Of a stretch of 64,000 bases of DNA, positions 47,095 to 55,906 are shown in pieces. Made by a program: the position numbers and the translations under genes. Within the stretch, counting starts at the first letter, position 1. Every line of letters starts with the position of its first letter. Under the pieces are notes generated by a model. The model was not told the DNA's origin. It saw only the letters and a list, made by a program, of their open reading frames with translations, and ran no database searches. Location: NCBI GenBank assembly GCA_004294385.1, contig REAP01000038.1, positions 1 to 64,000 on the forward strand. Reading direction: 5' to 3'. Source of the DNA: Oscillatoriales cyanobacterium (lineage in GTDB: Bacteria > Cyanobacteriota > Cyanobacteriia > Cyanobacteriales > Microcoleaceae).

Positions 47095-48360
47095 TTAAAA
47101 AAGTCCATTACCCTGAACTATTTCTTTAATTGTAGTCAGCGTATCCAAACCAATTAATCCTCGGCGATAACCTTTCTGGTTTGACATTCCTAGAAATATG
47201 GCATCTCCCCGATTTTGATAGCGCCAAAAGCGAGGGGAGGCATTAATAAAAGTAGATGCACTGTTGACATCCAGGGCAAATTGGCGACTTTCTAGGTAAG
47301 ATTCTGTGGCGATGCTGTCGGCGTGGCCGCTGCTGTAGCGGTTGATCCAGCCGATCGCACTTTCTAAACTATCGACAACTTTAAACGCTATGGTTTTGTT
47401 CAAATAAGGTTGAGTCCACTCAGATGCTTCCGCTAACTTCAAGTCTGGGAAATCTGCAACGAGTTCGGTATCTCCCTTAATTTGAAAGCCTTTTTCTGTT
47501 AAACTGTTCCATAGCCTAACTAAAGAAGAAGACTTTTGGTTGCGATCGATCACCACTTTCTCGATCGCATTTACCGGATCTGGCACACTTTGATGACTGT
47601 CCAAAATCATCCACCTCGCCATCTCCAAACTACCCGTAGGCGACCAATAAAGGTAACAATTGCCCATAGCCGATCGCAACACCGGTACTGTACATTGTCG
47701 CACCACCTTCTGCACTAAACTAGGCCTGCCGTAGGGAATAATTAAGTTGAGATATTGGTCTTGAGTGACTAAATCGCGGATTGAAGTGCCTCCATCGGGC
47801 GGCAATACCTGCAAACATCCTGATGGCAAACCAACCTCATCGATCGCCGAATGCAAAGCTTCTCCGATGACTGCATTTGTTTGCCAGCTTTCGCTACCGC
47901 CTTTGAGAATCAAGCTGTTAGCACTTTTGAGGCACAAACCAGCCGCGATCGCCCCCAACTCTGGAAACGCCTCATAAATTAGCGCGATCGCCCCTAGTGG
48001 CAACGATTGACAGTACACTTGGCATCGATCGACCTGATAAGAAGCATTGATCACACGCCCGATCGGATCTGGCATTTCTCCCAATCGCTGGAGGATTTGC
48101 ACAGTCGTCTTAATCCGATCGGGTGTCAGCTTTAACCAATCGACAATCAATTCGGGAATCGCCATGTCCCGACTCGCTTCTAGATCCAGAGTATTTGCTT
48201 CTAAAATGTCATTTTGCCGACGTTTCAGCGCACTCGCCATCGCCTGTAAAGCAGCAGCGCGATCTGTACTTTTTGTCCCCGCCAACTCCAAAGAAGCTTG
48301 GTAAGCATAGCGGGCAACATTTCCCGAATCGAGTAAAGGGCTAGAATCGTCAATTATCAT
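47095..48360 (-). CDS. proA: Gamma-glutamyl phosphate reductase
   Basis: ProA reduces gamma-glutamyl phosphate to glutamate semialdehyde in proline synthesis. The 421-residue product has the N-terminal LKRRQNDILEANTLDLEA, LPLGAIALIYEAFPELGAIAAGLCLKSAN, LKGGSE and the catalytic-Cys loop SAMGNCYLYW (family form GNCH-Y). The C-terminal RGLIGLDTLTT is conserved. Several positions differ from E. coli ProA (Y for H after the Cys; PYGRP for the usual PRGG), so this may be the divergent cyanobacterial paralogue. It partners with the protein at 48365 only by position. Confidence 0.85.
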   Translation of the reverse strand: MIIDDSSPLLDSGNVARYAYQASLELAGTKSTDRAAALQAMASALKRRQNDILEANTLDLEASRDMAIPELIVDWLKLTPDRIKTTVQILQRLGEMPDPIGRVINASYQVDRCQVYCQSLPLGAIALIYEAFPELGAIAAGLCLKSANSLILKGGSESWQTNAVIGEALHSAIDEVGLPSGCLQVLPPDGGTSIRDLVTQDQYLNLIIPYGRPSLVQKVVRQCTVPVLRSAMGNCYLYWSPTGSLEMARWMILDSHQSVPDPVNAIEKVVIDRNQKSSSLVRLWNSLTEKGFQIKGDTELVADFPDLKLAEASEWTQPYLNKTIAFKVVDSLESAIGWINRYSSGHADSIATESYLESRQFALDVNSASTFINASPRFWRYQNRGDAIFLGMSNQKGYRRGLIGLDTLTTIKEIVQGNGLF

Positions 48361-48364
48361 CTAT

Positions 48365-48769
48365 CTAACGCCTGTAAGCCAGCCAAACCATCAGCGCTGG
48401 CAACATTGCTAGTAGCACAGCGACCATTGCCCACAGAATAACATTGGAACCAGGCGAGTGCAGTGCCAGTGGCAACCAAATCATTAGAGGCACTAAAATC
48501 ATGCCTAGGGCGAGTGGCAAGTAATGAGCTCTCAAACCCCCATGAGCTTTGTTCCATTGTTGACCAGTCCACCGCCAAGTTTGTTTGTAAGGATAGTTTG
48601 TTGATAGTTGCTCAATCACGTAGCCACTTTCGTCCAAAACAAATATTTCCTGACAGCGGTTGCAACCAAAAGCCTCTGTCAGTATGATTGGGACGAGACG
48701 ACCCCGACGCCGACAAGGGCAGGGATAATCACCGTTTAAGTCAATTTTTGGATCTTTTTGAGATGGCAC
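48365..48769 (-). CDS. Zinc-ribbon-like membrane protein
   Basis: 134 residues. The N-terminal half has CPC and CNRC Cys pairs (YPCPCRRRGRLVPIILTEAFGCNRCQEIF) and Q-T-W-R-W-T-G-Q-Q-W. The C-terminal half has two membrane helices (LPLALGMILVPLMIWLPLAL; VILWAMVAVLLAMLPALMVWLAY). It ends 4 bp before proA starts, suggesting cotranscription with proA. A conserved cyanobacterial family of unknown role. Confidence 0.75.
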   Translation of the reverse strand: MPSQKDPKIDLNGDYPCPCRRRGRLVPIILTEAFGCNRCQEIFVLDESGYVIEQLSTNYPYKQTWRWTGQQWNKAHGGLRAHYLPLALGMILVPLMIWLPLALHSPGSNVILWAMVAVLLAMLPALMVWLAYRR

Positions 48770-48901
48770 GGGCGATCGGATAACAAAAGCGGTTGTGCAA
48801 AAATAATCGTTCCTAAGATGTTAATTATATCAAACTTTCCAAAATCTAAAATCTAAAATCTAAAATCGATTGACTGGCTTTTTGGGAAATATCCAATAAC
48901 A

Positions 48902-48934
48902 AAATCCCAGGCTCCTCAAGGGGGTCTGGGATTT
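48902..48934 (-). terminator. Terminator of tRNA-Gly
   Basis: On the minus strand AAATCCCAG...CTGGGATTTT forms a hairpin 20 bp after the end of tRNA-Gly. Confidence 0.75.
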
Positions 48935-48954
48935 AATTGTATTTCGTCTTTAAA

Positions 48955-49026
48955 AGCGGGTGACGCGATTCGAACGCGCGACATTCACCTTGGCAAGGTG
49001 ACGCTCTACCACTGAGCCACACCCGC
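48955..49026 (-). tRNA. tRNA-Gly (GCC)
   Basis: Complete cloverleaf on the minus strand: acceptor GCGGGTG/CACCCGC, D arm with GTGGTAGAGC, anticodon loop CTTGCCAAGG (GCC) and T loop TTCGAAT. CCA is not encoded. A terminator-like hairpin follows at 48934-48902. Confidence 0.96.
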
Positions 49027-49214
49027 ATTTGTTGCCCTCTTAACTATATTGCCTTAACTTTCTGAGTTTGTCAAGTGTTTTTCATAAGTTTTTTCAGAAA
49101 CTCCGTCAAGGGCCACAGTCTGAATGATTAATTAAATCAGTAATTACACTATTTTTGACAGCCAACAGCCGATCGCAAAGCTAAAATCAAGCTGGAATTT
49201 GGGAGAACACCGAT

Positions 49215-49355
49215 ATGTCAGACTTAAATCGCGGAATCATGAAGTTCAAGGGAGCTGATAGCCCGATCGCGATCGCTATTTCGGCGATTGTGATTGCAGG
49301 CGGCATCGGCTTCCTGATCTGGTGGGCGCTGCAATCAGCCTACACATTTAGCTAG
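49215..49355 (+). CDS. 46-residue single-span membrane protein
   Basis: Reads MSDLNRGIMKFKGADSPIAI, then one membrane helix (AISAIVIAGGIGFLIWWAL) and QSAYTFS. GGGAGA lies upstream at a usable distance from the ATG. Short proteins of this design occur as accessory subunits of photosynthetic or respiratory complexes in cyanobacteria, but I do not recognise this one. It is a single gene between tRNA-Gly and a degraded region, on the plus strand. Confidence 0.65.
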   Translation: MSDLNRGIMKFKGADSPIAIAISAIVIAGGIGFLIWWALQSAYTFS

Positions 49356-49618
49356 ACAGGCGGGACTCAGATGCCTACAACATACCGCTTGCGGTTGGTG
49401 TAGGAGCGTCACCTAATTTTCTAATCAAACGCAAAACCCCATCGCACTTTATATCCCCGACTTCTTCTGCGAAGTCGGGGATATCGGTATTCTGTCCTAG
49501 GGTTGATGAAACATTACTGCCCGATCGACTACCCTTGTAGTATACTTGTAATTAAATTGCGCCCAGATCGCAGTTGTCAAATCCAAGTATTTGCAAGGGT
49601 TGTATCTCAAAGAAAAAT

Positions 49619-49800
49619 ATGGCAAGTTTTCGGGACATTCTAAAATACTACAACCGCTACTGGAAAACTTCAGTTTTGAGTATTGTAAAACTATAGGGGG
49701 CATCTAGCATTTTTGCACTAGCCGATTTGCTTGTACCCTACGCGATCGGACAAATATTAAACGTATTGTCGGGTCAACCTACAGATACACTCCCTCCAAG
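49619..49800 (+). pseudogene. N-terminal remnant of an ABC exporter
   Basis: The frame from the ATG at 49619 reads MASFRDILKYYNRYWKTSVL, SIVKL, a TAG stop at 49694, and then in the same frame ASSIFALADLLVPYAIGQILNVLSGQPTD. This matches the start of the first transmembrane domain of ABC transporter ATP-binding exporters of cyanobacteria (from memory: YYHRYWKTSV, VPYAIGQILNVLSGQ). Nothing of the rest of a ~600-residue protein follows, so it is a stop-interrupted fragment. Confidence 0.7.
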
Positions 49801-49919
49801 AAACCGGCGAGTTGGTGGATTAAGCATTGCGTGTGGCAATTGATCGTCCTCCTCTCCTCTGGTTGTGCTAATGTGTACTTTTGTATCGGTTCTAATCGAG
49901 ATCTTCCACCACTGTCAGC

Positions 49920-49982
49920 AACAGGCAAGATGCCTGTTCCACAAGAAAATTCATCTTTTGTGGAACAGGCATCTTGCCTGTT
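49920..49982. repeat. Inverted repeat, 25-bp perfect arms
   Basis: AACAGGCAAGATGCCTGTTCC... (49920-49944) and its exact reverse complement (49958-49982) flank 13 bp. Same family as the repeats at 33789 and 55402. Confidence 0.9.
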
Positions 49983-50016
49983 CATCACGATGTTGTTCAA
50001 AAGAGAGTTTTACTAA

Positions 50017-51132
50017 ATGAAAATCGCGGTTAAAAAGTCAGATTTTGTGCTGACTCCCTACATGAAAAGCAACGACTTGCGAGCGACTTATCAAATCCTC
50101 AACACAGTTGTCCCTTATCTTATTTTATGGTTTTTGGCAGTCAAAGCTGCTGCTATTTCCTTGTGGCTGCTTCCGCCCATTATAGTTTTGATGACGCTCT
50201 TTTCAATACGTTGTTTTTCTTTGATGCACGATTGCGGACACTATTCACTCTTTAGCTCAAAAAAAGTCAATAGAATTGTCGGTTTTATGCTAGGTGTCAT
50301 CAACGCTATCCCCCAATATCCGTGGTCAAGAGATCATGCTTACCACCACAAAACCAATGGTGATTGGGAGCGATATCGTGGTGTTGCAGACTTTCTTTCC
50401 ACTGAGCAGTTTTCTAAACTAAATTCATCTGACCAAAAGCTTTATGAATTACTGCGTCATCCATTAATGGCTTTTCCTGGAGGTTTTTTCTACCTCGCAA
50501 TCCAGCCAAGACTTGCCCTCATTCTGGGAATTTATGATTTTATCAGTCATTTATTTGTTAGTTTGAAGCAAGATCGAAGCATGAGTTTATCCGAAATCAT
50601 TTCTGCTCATAAGTCGAAACATTGGCAGACAACGACGGAGTTTTGGGATTTGCTCTTCAACAATATTTGTGTAATTAGCGTCTGGATTACCCTTAGCCAT
50701 TTTCTTGGGGCAGGTTTCTTCTTGAGCTTTTACTCCATCCTCTTGACTTTTTCTGCTGTAATATTCATCTGGGTCTTCTTTGTACAGCATATTTTTGAAG
50801 GCTCTTATGCCCACAACACAGAAGATTGGGACTACTTACTTGGAGCTACTGAGGGTAGTAGTTATCTGGAGTTACCAACAATTCTCAAGTGGTTTACCGC
50901 AGACATCGGCTACCACAACATTCATCATCTTTCCGAAAGAATCCCTAACTACCATCTCGAAGCTTGTCACAAAGAAAATATTCGACTTCTCTCGAATGTA
51001 AAAACGCTGCGGATCCGCGATATGCTCCACTGTTCCAAATTTATTCTATGGGATTCTGACTCGAATAGCCTGGTGTCGATCGCATCATTTCGTCAATCTG
51101 CTGAACCCATTAGTCTAGGTCAGCCCACATAG
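50017..51132 (+). CDS. Fatty acid desaturase (second copy type)
   Basis: A 371-residue desaturase with boxes HDCGH (about 73), HAYHH (about 109) and HNIHH (about 294) plus paired membrane helices ([41 protein letters not shown]). The HDCGH first box and [15 protein letters not shown] fit the DesA/DesB (delta-12/omega-3) branch, unlike the desaturase at 45786. Position specificity cannot be called from the sequence. It is single, preceded by the inverted repeat at 49920. Confidence 0.85.
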   Translation: MKIAVKKSDFVLTPYMKSNDLRATYQILNTVVPYLILWFLAVKAAAISLWLLPPIIVLMTLFSIRCFSLMHDCGHYSLFSSKKVNRIVGFMLGVINAIPQYPWSRDHAYHHKTNGDWERYRGVADFLSTEQFSKLNSSDQKLYELLRHPLMAFPGGFFYLAIQPRLALILGIYDFISHLFVSLKQDRSMSLSEIISAHKSKHWQTTTEFWDLLFNNICVISVWITLSHFLGAGFFLSFYSILLTFSAVIFIWVFFVQHIFEGSYAHNTEDWDYLLGATEGSSYLELPTILKWFTADIGYHNIHHLSERIPNYHLEACHKENIRLLSNVKTLRIRDMLHCSKFILWDSDSNSLVSIASFRQSAEPISLGQPT

Positions 51133-51136
51133 AGAT

Positions 51137-51230
51137 TCCCAATGCCCAATTCCCAATTCCCAATTCCCAATGCCCGATGCCCAATTCCCAATTCCCAATT
51201 CCCAATTCCCAATTCCCAACTTAACTTATG
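51137..51230. repeat. CCCAATT/CCCAATG heptanucleotide tandem repeat
   Basis: About 12 copies of CCCAATT with CCCAATG and CCCGATG variants, between the desaturase and tRNA-Tyr. Confidence 0.9.
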
Positions 51231-51314
51231 TATCCGACTCTCTTTTATTAATATTTCTGATGTATTGTGACAAATTCAGAGTCTGGTGCTAAGGTAATTA
51301 AATGTGATGCAAAT

Positions 51315-51399
51315 GGGTCGATGCCCGAGCGGTTAATGGGGGCGGACTGTAAATCCGCTGGCTACGCCTACGCTAGTTCAAATCTAGCTCGGCCCACCA
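51315..51399 (+). tRNA. tRNA-Tyr (GTA)
   Basis: Class II tRNA with a long variable arm: acceptor GGGTCGA/TCGGCCC, anticodon loop CTGTAAAT (GTA), variable arm GGCTACGCCTACGC, T loop TTCAAAT and an encoded CCA. It lies 72 bp before tRNA-Thr, in the same direction. Confidence 0.96.
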
Positions 51400-51470
51400 C
51401 ATTTTAATTAAAAGTTAAAATTTAAAAATTAAAAGTTAAAAGTTTTAGTTTAATAATCTTAATTTTTCAT

Positions 51471-51542
51471 GCCCGTATAACTCAGTGGTAGAGTACCTCC
51501 TTGGTAAGGAGGAAGTCATGAGTTCAAATCTCATTACGGGCT
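51471..51542 (+). tRNA. tRNA-Thr (GGT)
   Basis: Cloverleaf with acceptor GCCCGTA/TACGGGC, D arm CTCAGTGGTAGAG, anticodon loop TTGGTAA (GGT) and T loop TTCAAAT. CCA is not encoded. The pair with tRNA-Tyr forms a small tRNA cluster. Confidence 0.96.
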
Positions 51543-51569
51543 TTTTACGTCTGCTCTGCTCACTAAGGG

Positions 51570-51758
51570 CACTATAAGCGTATTTATATCAGAGTATTAG
51601 CTTATTTCTGGATACACGATACCACGAACCTACCGTTATTTGTAGATGTGGTGCGTAACAGAAACATAAGGTGGTGGTTTAACGCTACCATGAAGCAAGC
51701 AATTAGCACCAAAATTACCGATGTCCAGCTAAATATAGACTTAGAAAATTTTGGGTAG
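51570..51758 (+). pseudogene. Possible coding remnant of unknown origin
   Basis: An open frame of about 60 codons reads ...VLAYFWIHDTTNLPLFVDVV, then RWWFNATMKQAISTKITDVQ and a TAG stop at 51756. The composition looks protein-like (two Trp, balanced residues) but there is no plausible start except an internal ATG at 51690, and I recognise no family. It may be the tail of a lost gene, or chance. Confidence 0.25.
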
Positions 51759-51796
51759 ATATCATAGATCGAATGCGTATCCAGCGGGAGCTTCTG

Positions 51797-53014
51797 ATGA
51801 GTTTATCTTTTAAGCAATTGACCCTTTATATGACTCTGCTGTCCATCGGGGGAGGTATTGGATGGTTGGGAAATCACTATCTCCAAAACCAAAACGGTCT
51901 GGAAACAGGCTCGGTTTTGCCCGTGGTACGCCAACAAATCCCACCCTATGCGTCTTCTCAAGTCCCGTCCAATCCACCAGTCGATCGCACCAATTCCAAT
52001 TTTATTGCCGAAGCCGCCCAAAAAGTCGGGCCGGCTGTAGTGAGAATTGACGCATCCAGCAAAGTAGTCAGTCCAGTACCCGAAGCTTTCAAAAATCCTT
52101 TATTTCGTAAATTCTTTGGGGAAAATTTACCAGTACCGGAAGAAAAAATTAAGCGTGGTACAGGTTCGGGGTTCATTCTCACTGCGGATGGCCGGATCAT
52201 TACTAATGCTCACGTCGTCTCCGGGACTGATACTGTGAAAGTGACACTCAAAGACGGCCGAGAGTTTGAGGGTAAGGTGCAGGGAGTCGATCCGTTGACA
52301 GATGTCGCTGTTGTGAAGATTAATGCCCAGGATTTGCCTCAAGTGTCTTTGGGTCGATCGGACAATATCGTACCAGGACAATGGGCGATCGCGATCGGCA
52401 ATCCTTTAGGTCTTGACAATACAGTAACAGTGGGCATTATTAGCGCTACAGGTCGATCGAGCTCCCAAGTAGGCATCCCCGACAAACGAGTCCGATTCAT
52501 CCAAACCGACGCCGCCATCAACCCCGGAAATTCTGGCGGCCCGCTGCTGAATGACTCCGGCGAAGTCATTGGCATCAATACCGCCATTCGTGCAGATGCT
52601 CAGGGCTTGGGGTTTGCAATTCCCATCGAAACCGCCAAACGAGTTTCCGATCAGCTATTCGCCAAAGGTAAAGCCGAACATCCTTACCTCGGTATTCAAA
52701 TGGTCAGTTTAACTCCCGCGACCAAGGCAGAAGTCAACAAACAGCTCAATGCTAAGATTGCCCTAGATAAAGGCGTAGCCGTGACCCGAATTGTTGAGAA
52801 TTCCCCCGCTCAAAAAGCCGACCTGCGTCCGGGAGACGTGATTGAAAAAATTGACGGAATTGCAGTTAACAATCCAGGAGACGTACAAGAAAGGGTGGAA
52901 AACACGGTTGTGGGCAAAGAACTCGAAATGCAAATTAACCGTCAAGGTCAAATTCAGAAAATTAAAGTGCGCCCTGGTGCCTTTCCAATCTCAGGCAACT
53001 CCGCCGGTGGGTAA
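51797..53014 (+). CDS. HtrA/Deg-type periplasmic serine protease
   Basis: A trypsin-like protease with a C-terminal PDZ domain, about 405 residues from the ATG at 51797 (MSLSFKQLTLYMTLLSIGGG gives the membrane anchor). The catalytic triad is visible: His in RIITNAHVVSG, Asp in DPLTDVAVVKI and Ser in NPGNSGGPLL. The PDZ domain carries GVAVTRIVENSPAQKADLRPGDVI. Cyanobacteria have HtrA, HhoA and HhoB paralogues that act in stress protein quality control; which one this is cannot be decided here. The open frame also allows an earlier ATG at 51773. Confidence 0.93.
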   Translation: MSLSFKQLTLYMTLLSIGGGIGWLGNHYLQNQNGLETGSVLPVVRQQIPPYASSQVPSNPPVDRTNSNFIAEAAQKVGPAVVRIDASSKVVSPVPEAFKNPLFRKFFGENLPVPEEKIKRGTGSGFILTADGRIITNAHVVSGTDTVKVTLKDGREFEGKVQGVDPLTDVAVVKINAQDLPQVSLGRSDNIVPGQWAIAIGNPLGLDNTVTVGIISATGRSSSQVGIPDKRVRFIQTDAAINPGNSGGPLLNDSGEVIGINTAIRADAQGLGFAIPIETAKRVSDQLFAKGKAEHPYLGIQMVSLTPATKAEVNKQLNAKIALDKGVAVTRIVENSPAQKADLRPGDVIEKIDGIAVNNPGDVQERVENTVVGKELEMQINRQGQIQKIKVRPGAFPISGNSAGG

Positions 53015-53098
53015 TTGCAGGTGCAGAGGTTGAAGGTTGAATTCGATTTTTTTGGGCAAAAATCTTCACCCTTCAACTGTCTCAACCCGTTGATATTT

Positions 53099-53446
53099 TC
53101 ACTTCTCTTGAGGAGAATTTGGTTTAATCGAGCTGGTGCTTGCCAAATTTTCTTCTAACTGCATCCTCTGCTCCATTTTTCGCAGAAAATAACCAGTCAT
53201 CATCGCTGAAGCTAGCAAACCTGCTAAATTTTCGCGATCCGTAGTAATGTGGACATTAAAATTTTCCGAAGGCAAGATGCCTAAAAGTCCTTGAACGTTG
53301 TGAGAGATAATCTCTTTGATTTCTGGGCTAACTGACTTAGCTACACGATCTAAAACCTCTGGGGATTGGTGTTGGAGGTACTTCAAAAGTGGATTGTCTG
53401 CGGTTTGTTTAGCATTGTCCAGGTCAAAGTCAGGGTGAAAAACCAT
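53099..53446 (-). CDS. DUF760 family protein
   Basis: 115 residues: NPLLKYLQHQSPEVLDRVAKSVSPEIKEIISHNVQGLLGILPSE-type pattern, then ENLAGLLASAMMTGYFLRKMEQRMQLE. This is the compact DUF760 fold shared by cyanobacteria and plastids, where relatives are linked to light and stress responses. It is tail-to-tail with the HtrA gene. Confidence 0.85.
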   Translation of the reverse strand: MVFHPDFDLDNAKQTADNPLLKYLQHQSPEVLDRVAKSVSPEIKEIISHNVQGLLGILPSENFNVHITTDRENLAGLLASAMMTGYFLRKMEQRMQLEENLASTSSIKPNSPQEK

Positions 53447-53488
53447 TGGCGATTCTTAATTTCTGGCTTGCTACATTCTAGTTTAAAC

Positions 53489-54004
53489 TTACTCGTCACT
53501 GCTTGGGTACAAATTTGCCTGAAAGTCAATTTGTAGCTGTTTGGGCAACTGATCTACTTGAAAATACCGATGAAATTTGTCGGTAACTTGTAGCCAATAG
53601 GAGCGACTATCGTTTGGTCGTCGTTTGCGGACAAAACCGAGTTCAACAAGTTCTTGCACTTGTTGGTAAGCACCTGAACCCCTTAAGTTAACTAAGTCTG
53701 GTTGAGCTATGCCGCCTTTGAGGGCGATCGCAGCTAGTGTCCGCAGAGCCCCAATACCTAATTCTGGAGGTATCAAAGTTTGCATTAAACTGGCAAACTC
53801 TTCTCTGAGTTGCAGGCTATATCCTGTAGGGGTTTCCACAACCTCTAATGCACTGTCGCGGTGAGCTGAGTCCGACATCAGTTCAATGATGGCATCTTCG
53901 ACATCGGTGCGATCGCACTTAGCAATTTCAGCAATCTCTGCGATCGAGACTGGCTGCCCTTTTAGGTAAAGTATGGCTTCTATTGTAGTTGCTAAGCGAG
54001 TCAT
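53489..54004 (-). CDS. scpB: Segregation and condensation protein B
   Basis: ScpB is the winged-helix partner of ScpA in the SMC condensin-like complex. From the ATG at 54004 (171 residues) it reads [38 protein letters not shown], then [42 protein letters not shown] and [14 protein letters not shown], all typical. The open frame continues 28 codons upstream through a GGGAATT tandem repeat (translated as NSQFPIP repeats), which I reject as coding. No scpA is adjacent. Confidence 0.92.
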
Positions 54005-54009
54005 TTTGA

Positions 54010-54075
54010 AATTGGAAATTGGGAATTGGGAATTGGGAATTGGGAATTGGGAATTGGGAATTGGGAATTGGGAAT
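54010..54075. repeat. GGGAATT heptanucleotide tandem repeat
   Basis: About nine copies of the 7-mer GGGAATT, directly upstream of scpB. It may affect scpB expression by length change. Confidence 0.9.
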
Positions 54076-54141
54076 CTCCTTTGCACAAATCTCAAATAAT
54101 GGCTCACAGCGTAGGCAGATTTTACGATTTCATTGCGACAC

Positions 54142-54816
54142 TTATTGTGGTTTAGTTAAATCAGGCTTCAATTCCATCATCCGGCTATCCAGTTTGCGCG
54201 CAGCATCGCTAATCGTTACAGTTGGCTTAGTGCCATCGAGATAAATAATCGCCGTAAAAGCCCCTATTTTTCCCCGCCGAAATATAGCATAATCCACATT
54301 CATGGGTATGTTTTGGATCTTTCCTTGACTTCTCCACCCAGCCGAAACCTCACCAGTATTGTCTTGCAAAGTTAAAGTGGCAGGATTAGTGAACTGCAAT
54401 TCTTTGTTACCGCTTAAACCTTTAGAGAACTCTTTTGCCGCAGTCCCTTCACGGATTTGCTGGTCAAACTTAGCTTGTTTCATCGGATCTGACAGTTGCG
54501 TTGTGAATCCTATGAGCAATTGAAACTGCTTTTCATCAACTTTTTGGTAAGCAAAGACACTTGCTGGCTTAAAATCAGGGTTCTGGCTGAGTTGATTTTT
54601 GAAATTTGCCGCCCCGGATGAAATCTCTGTAAAACCCGGAGGTAAGTCTTGTAAAGGAATGACTACATTGGATAAGTCCGCTGAGGGAGCTGAAATATCG
54701 GCAGCTTGAGTTTTGCTGTTTGCAAGTCCTGGATTCGCGATCGACAATTCAGCAAATCCACCCCCAAATGTAGCACCAATCAGCAAACACACTAAGACCG
54801 ATACTTTTTCTTTCAT
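54142..54816 (-). CDS. Exported hypothetical protein
   Basis: 224 residues. N-terminal signal peptide to about 28 ([21 protein letters not shown]), then a Ser/Ala-rich linker and a folded part with [16 protein letters not shown] and a late [22 protein letters not shown]. No known catalytic motif. A conserved-looking cyanobacterial periplasmic or lumenal protein of unknown role. It is single, with a TAACCCC-free short leader. Confidence 0.65.
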
Positions 54817-54939
54817 TGTTTTACCCCTTTGCTATCCACCAAGCTTTAGTTTGAAATTGCTAATACTGTAGACTTCCTATCCAAGCACATGAGAGTACAA
54901 ATGGGAAGCCTTATTTCCTAATCTGAAAAGGAACCAGCT

Positions 54940-54991
54940 ATGCCCAATGCCCCATGCCCAATGCCCAATGCCCCATGCCCCCATGCCCAAT
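54940..54991. repeat. CCCAATG/CCCCATG tandem repeat
   Basis: Seven or so copies of the heptanucleotide CCCAATG and CCCCATG, just 3' of the Trp-rich protein gene. Confidence 0.85.
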
Positions 54992-54995
54992 CTTC

Positions 54996-55289
54996 TCAAA
55001 CATTTTGCTCTGCCGATTCTAAGTCCTCTAATTCCTGCGTAGACTGCCATCCAGCTTGCCAGAGCGATCGATCTTTAAGCTGTTGGGCGTTCAGCCAGAA
55101 ACGCACATTGGGGTCGCAAGCAGCCACGATTTCTGCAAAGATCCATTTACCTTCGTTTTTTCGGTTAACTACTTGAAAGTGCCGCCACCCCCAAGTTTTT
55201 TGCATAGCCGTCCACCGAGAACCAACTAAATAAGGAAATTTTTGTTTTTTTGGCACAGTATTTTTGTCTATAAATATGTTAGAAAGCAA
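54996..55289 (-). CDS. TIGR02450-type Trp-rich protein
   Basis: 97 residues. The conserved core is LVGSRWTAMQKTWGWRHFQV, followed by W-I-F-A-E-I-V-A-A-C-D and F-W-L-N-A-Q-Q-L-K-D-R-S-L-W-Q-A-G-W, matching the family of small Trp-rich proteins of phototrophs and other bacteria. The N-terminal ~17 residues before KKQKFPYLVGS may be an over-extension; an internal start is possible. Function unknown. Confidence 0.8.
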   Translation of the reverse strand: MLSNIFIDKNTVPKKQKFPYLVGSRWTAMQKTWGWRHFQVVNRKNEGKWIFAEIVAACDPNVRFWLNAQQLKDRSLWQAGWQSTQELEDLESAEQNV

Positions 55290-55681
55290 GTTGTTTTCAT
55301 TAACTTGTTCCGTTTTACAATACCAATAAAATATATACTTTATTCAGAAATTCAATCAATCCACGTCATTTTTAGTCAATAGACATCTCCTATAATTATT
55401 TTGGAACAGGCATCCTGCCTGTTCGACCCAGGCTTTTTAGGAGATATCTAATAGAGCAGTATTTTATATTGATTTGCCGACAATCTCCCTGATTTTTCAA
55501 AAGTATGGGGCAGTTTAATTGCTGCCCCTGTAAATATGTATACCTATTGAATAAGGATTATTTTCTCCTCAGAGCCGCAAATAGCAAATTTATCCAACAT
55601 GAGATCAATCGTGCATCTCCAATCTAAAAGCAATTAACACAGGTTATGGTTTTCGGCAAAAATACCTTGATTATCTAACTG
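55290..55681. other. Spacer without genes
   Basis: 392 bp of AT-rich DNA. It contains one GAACAGGCATCCTGCCTGTTC palindrome (55402-55422), related to the 49920 repeat. No other structure recognised. Confidence 0.6.
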
Positions 55682-55906
55682 TTAAGACTTGTGTCCTGAC
55701 AAATCCAGAGGAAGTTGGGGTAGCCGGAGTCGAACAGCATTGGTTTGTAACCAGAGAGTGATAGCGTGCTTCCGTTGCGGAGTCACGTACTCTCCTGGTC
55801 TGATCACGCCGGCACAGACGCCGATGTTTTTAATCAGGGTTTCTCGCTCCGATGAACTAGCACCCTGTAGCAACCTGACTTGGGCTTTGATAAAATCTAC
55901 GTTCAT
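55682..55906 (-). CDS. Small conserved cyanobacterial protein
   Basis: 74 residues, basic: MNVDFIKAQVRLLQGASSSE, then VCAGVIRPGEYVTPQRKHAI and a Leu-rich tail. The composition is that of a real short protein and the codons look normal. The family is not known to me; a DNA- or RNA-binding role is possible from the basic character but unproven. Confidence 0.6.
   Translation of the reverse strand: MNVDFIKAQVRLLQGASSSERETLIKNIGVCAGVIRPGEYVTPQRKHAITLWLQTNAVRLRLPQLPLDLSGHKS

Larger units (their letters stand above)
49356..50016. other. Gene-free region with ABC-exporter remnant and repeats
   Basis: 661 bp. It contains a hairpin (CCCCGACTTCTTCTGCGAAGTCGGGG around 49451-49483) that may terminate the small membrane gene, the ABC exporter remnant (49619-49800) and the inverted repeat at 49920-49982. 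No intact gene. Confidence 0.7.

Noticed and set aside
54005..54088. 28-codon N-terminal extension of ScpB
   Set aside because: It is the GGGAATT tandem repeat read as NSQFPIP; the family start is at 54004.
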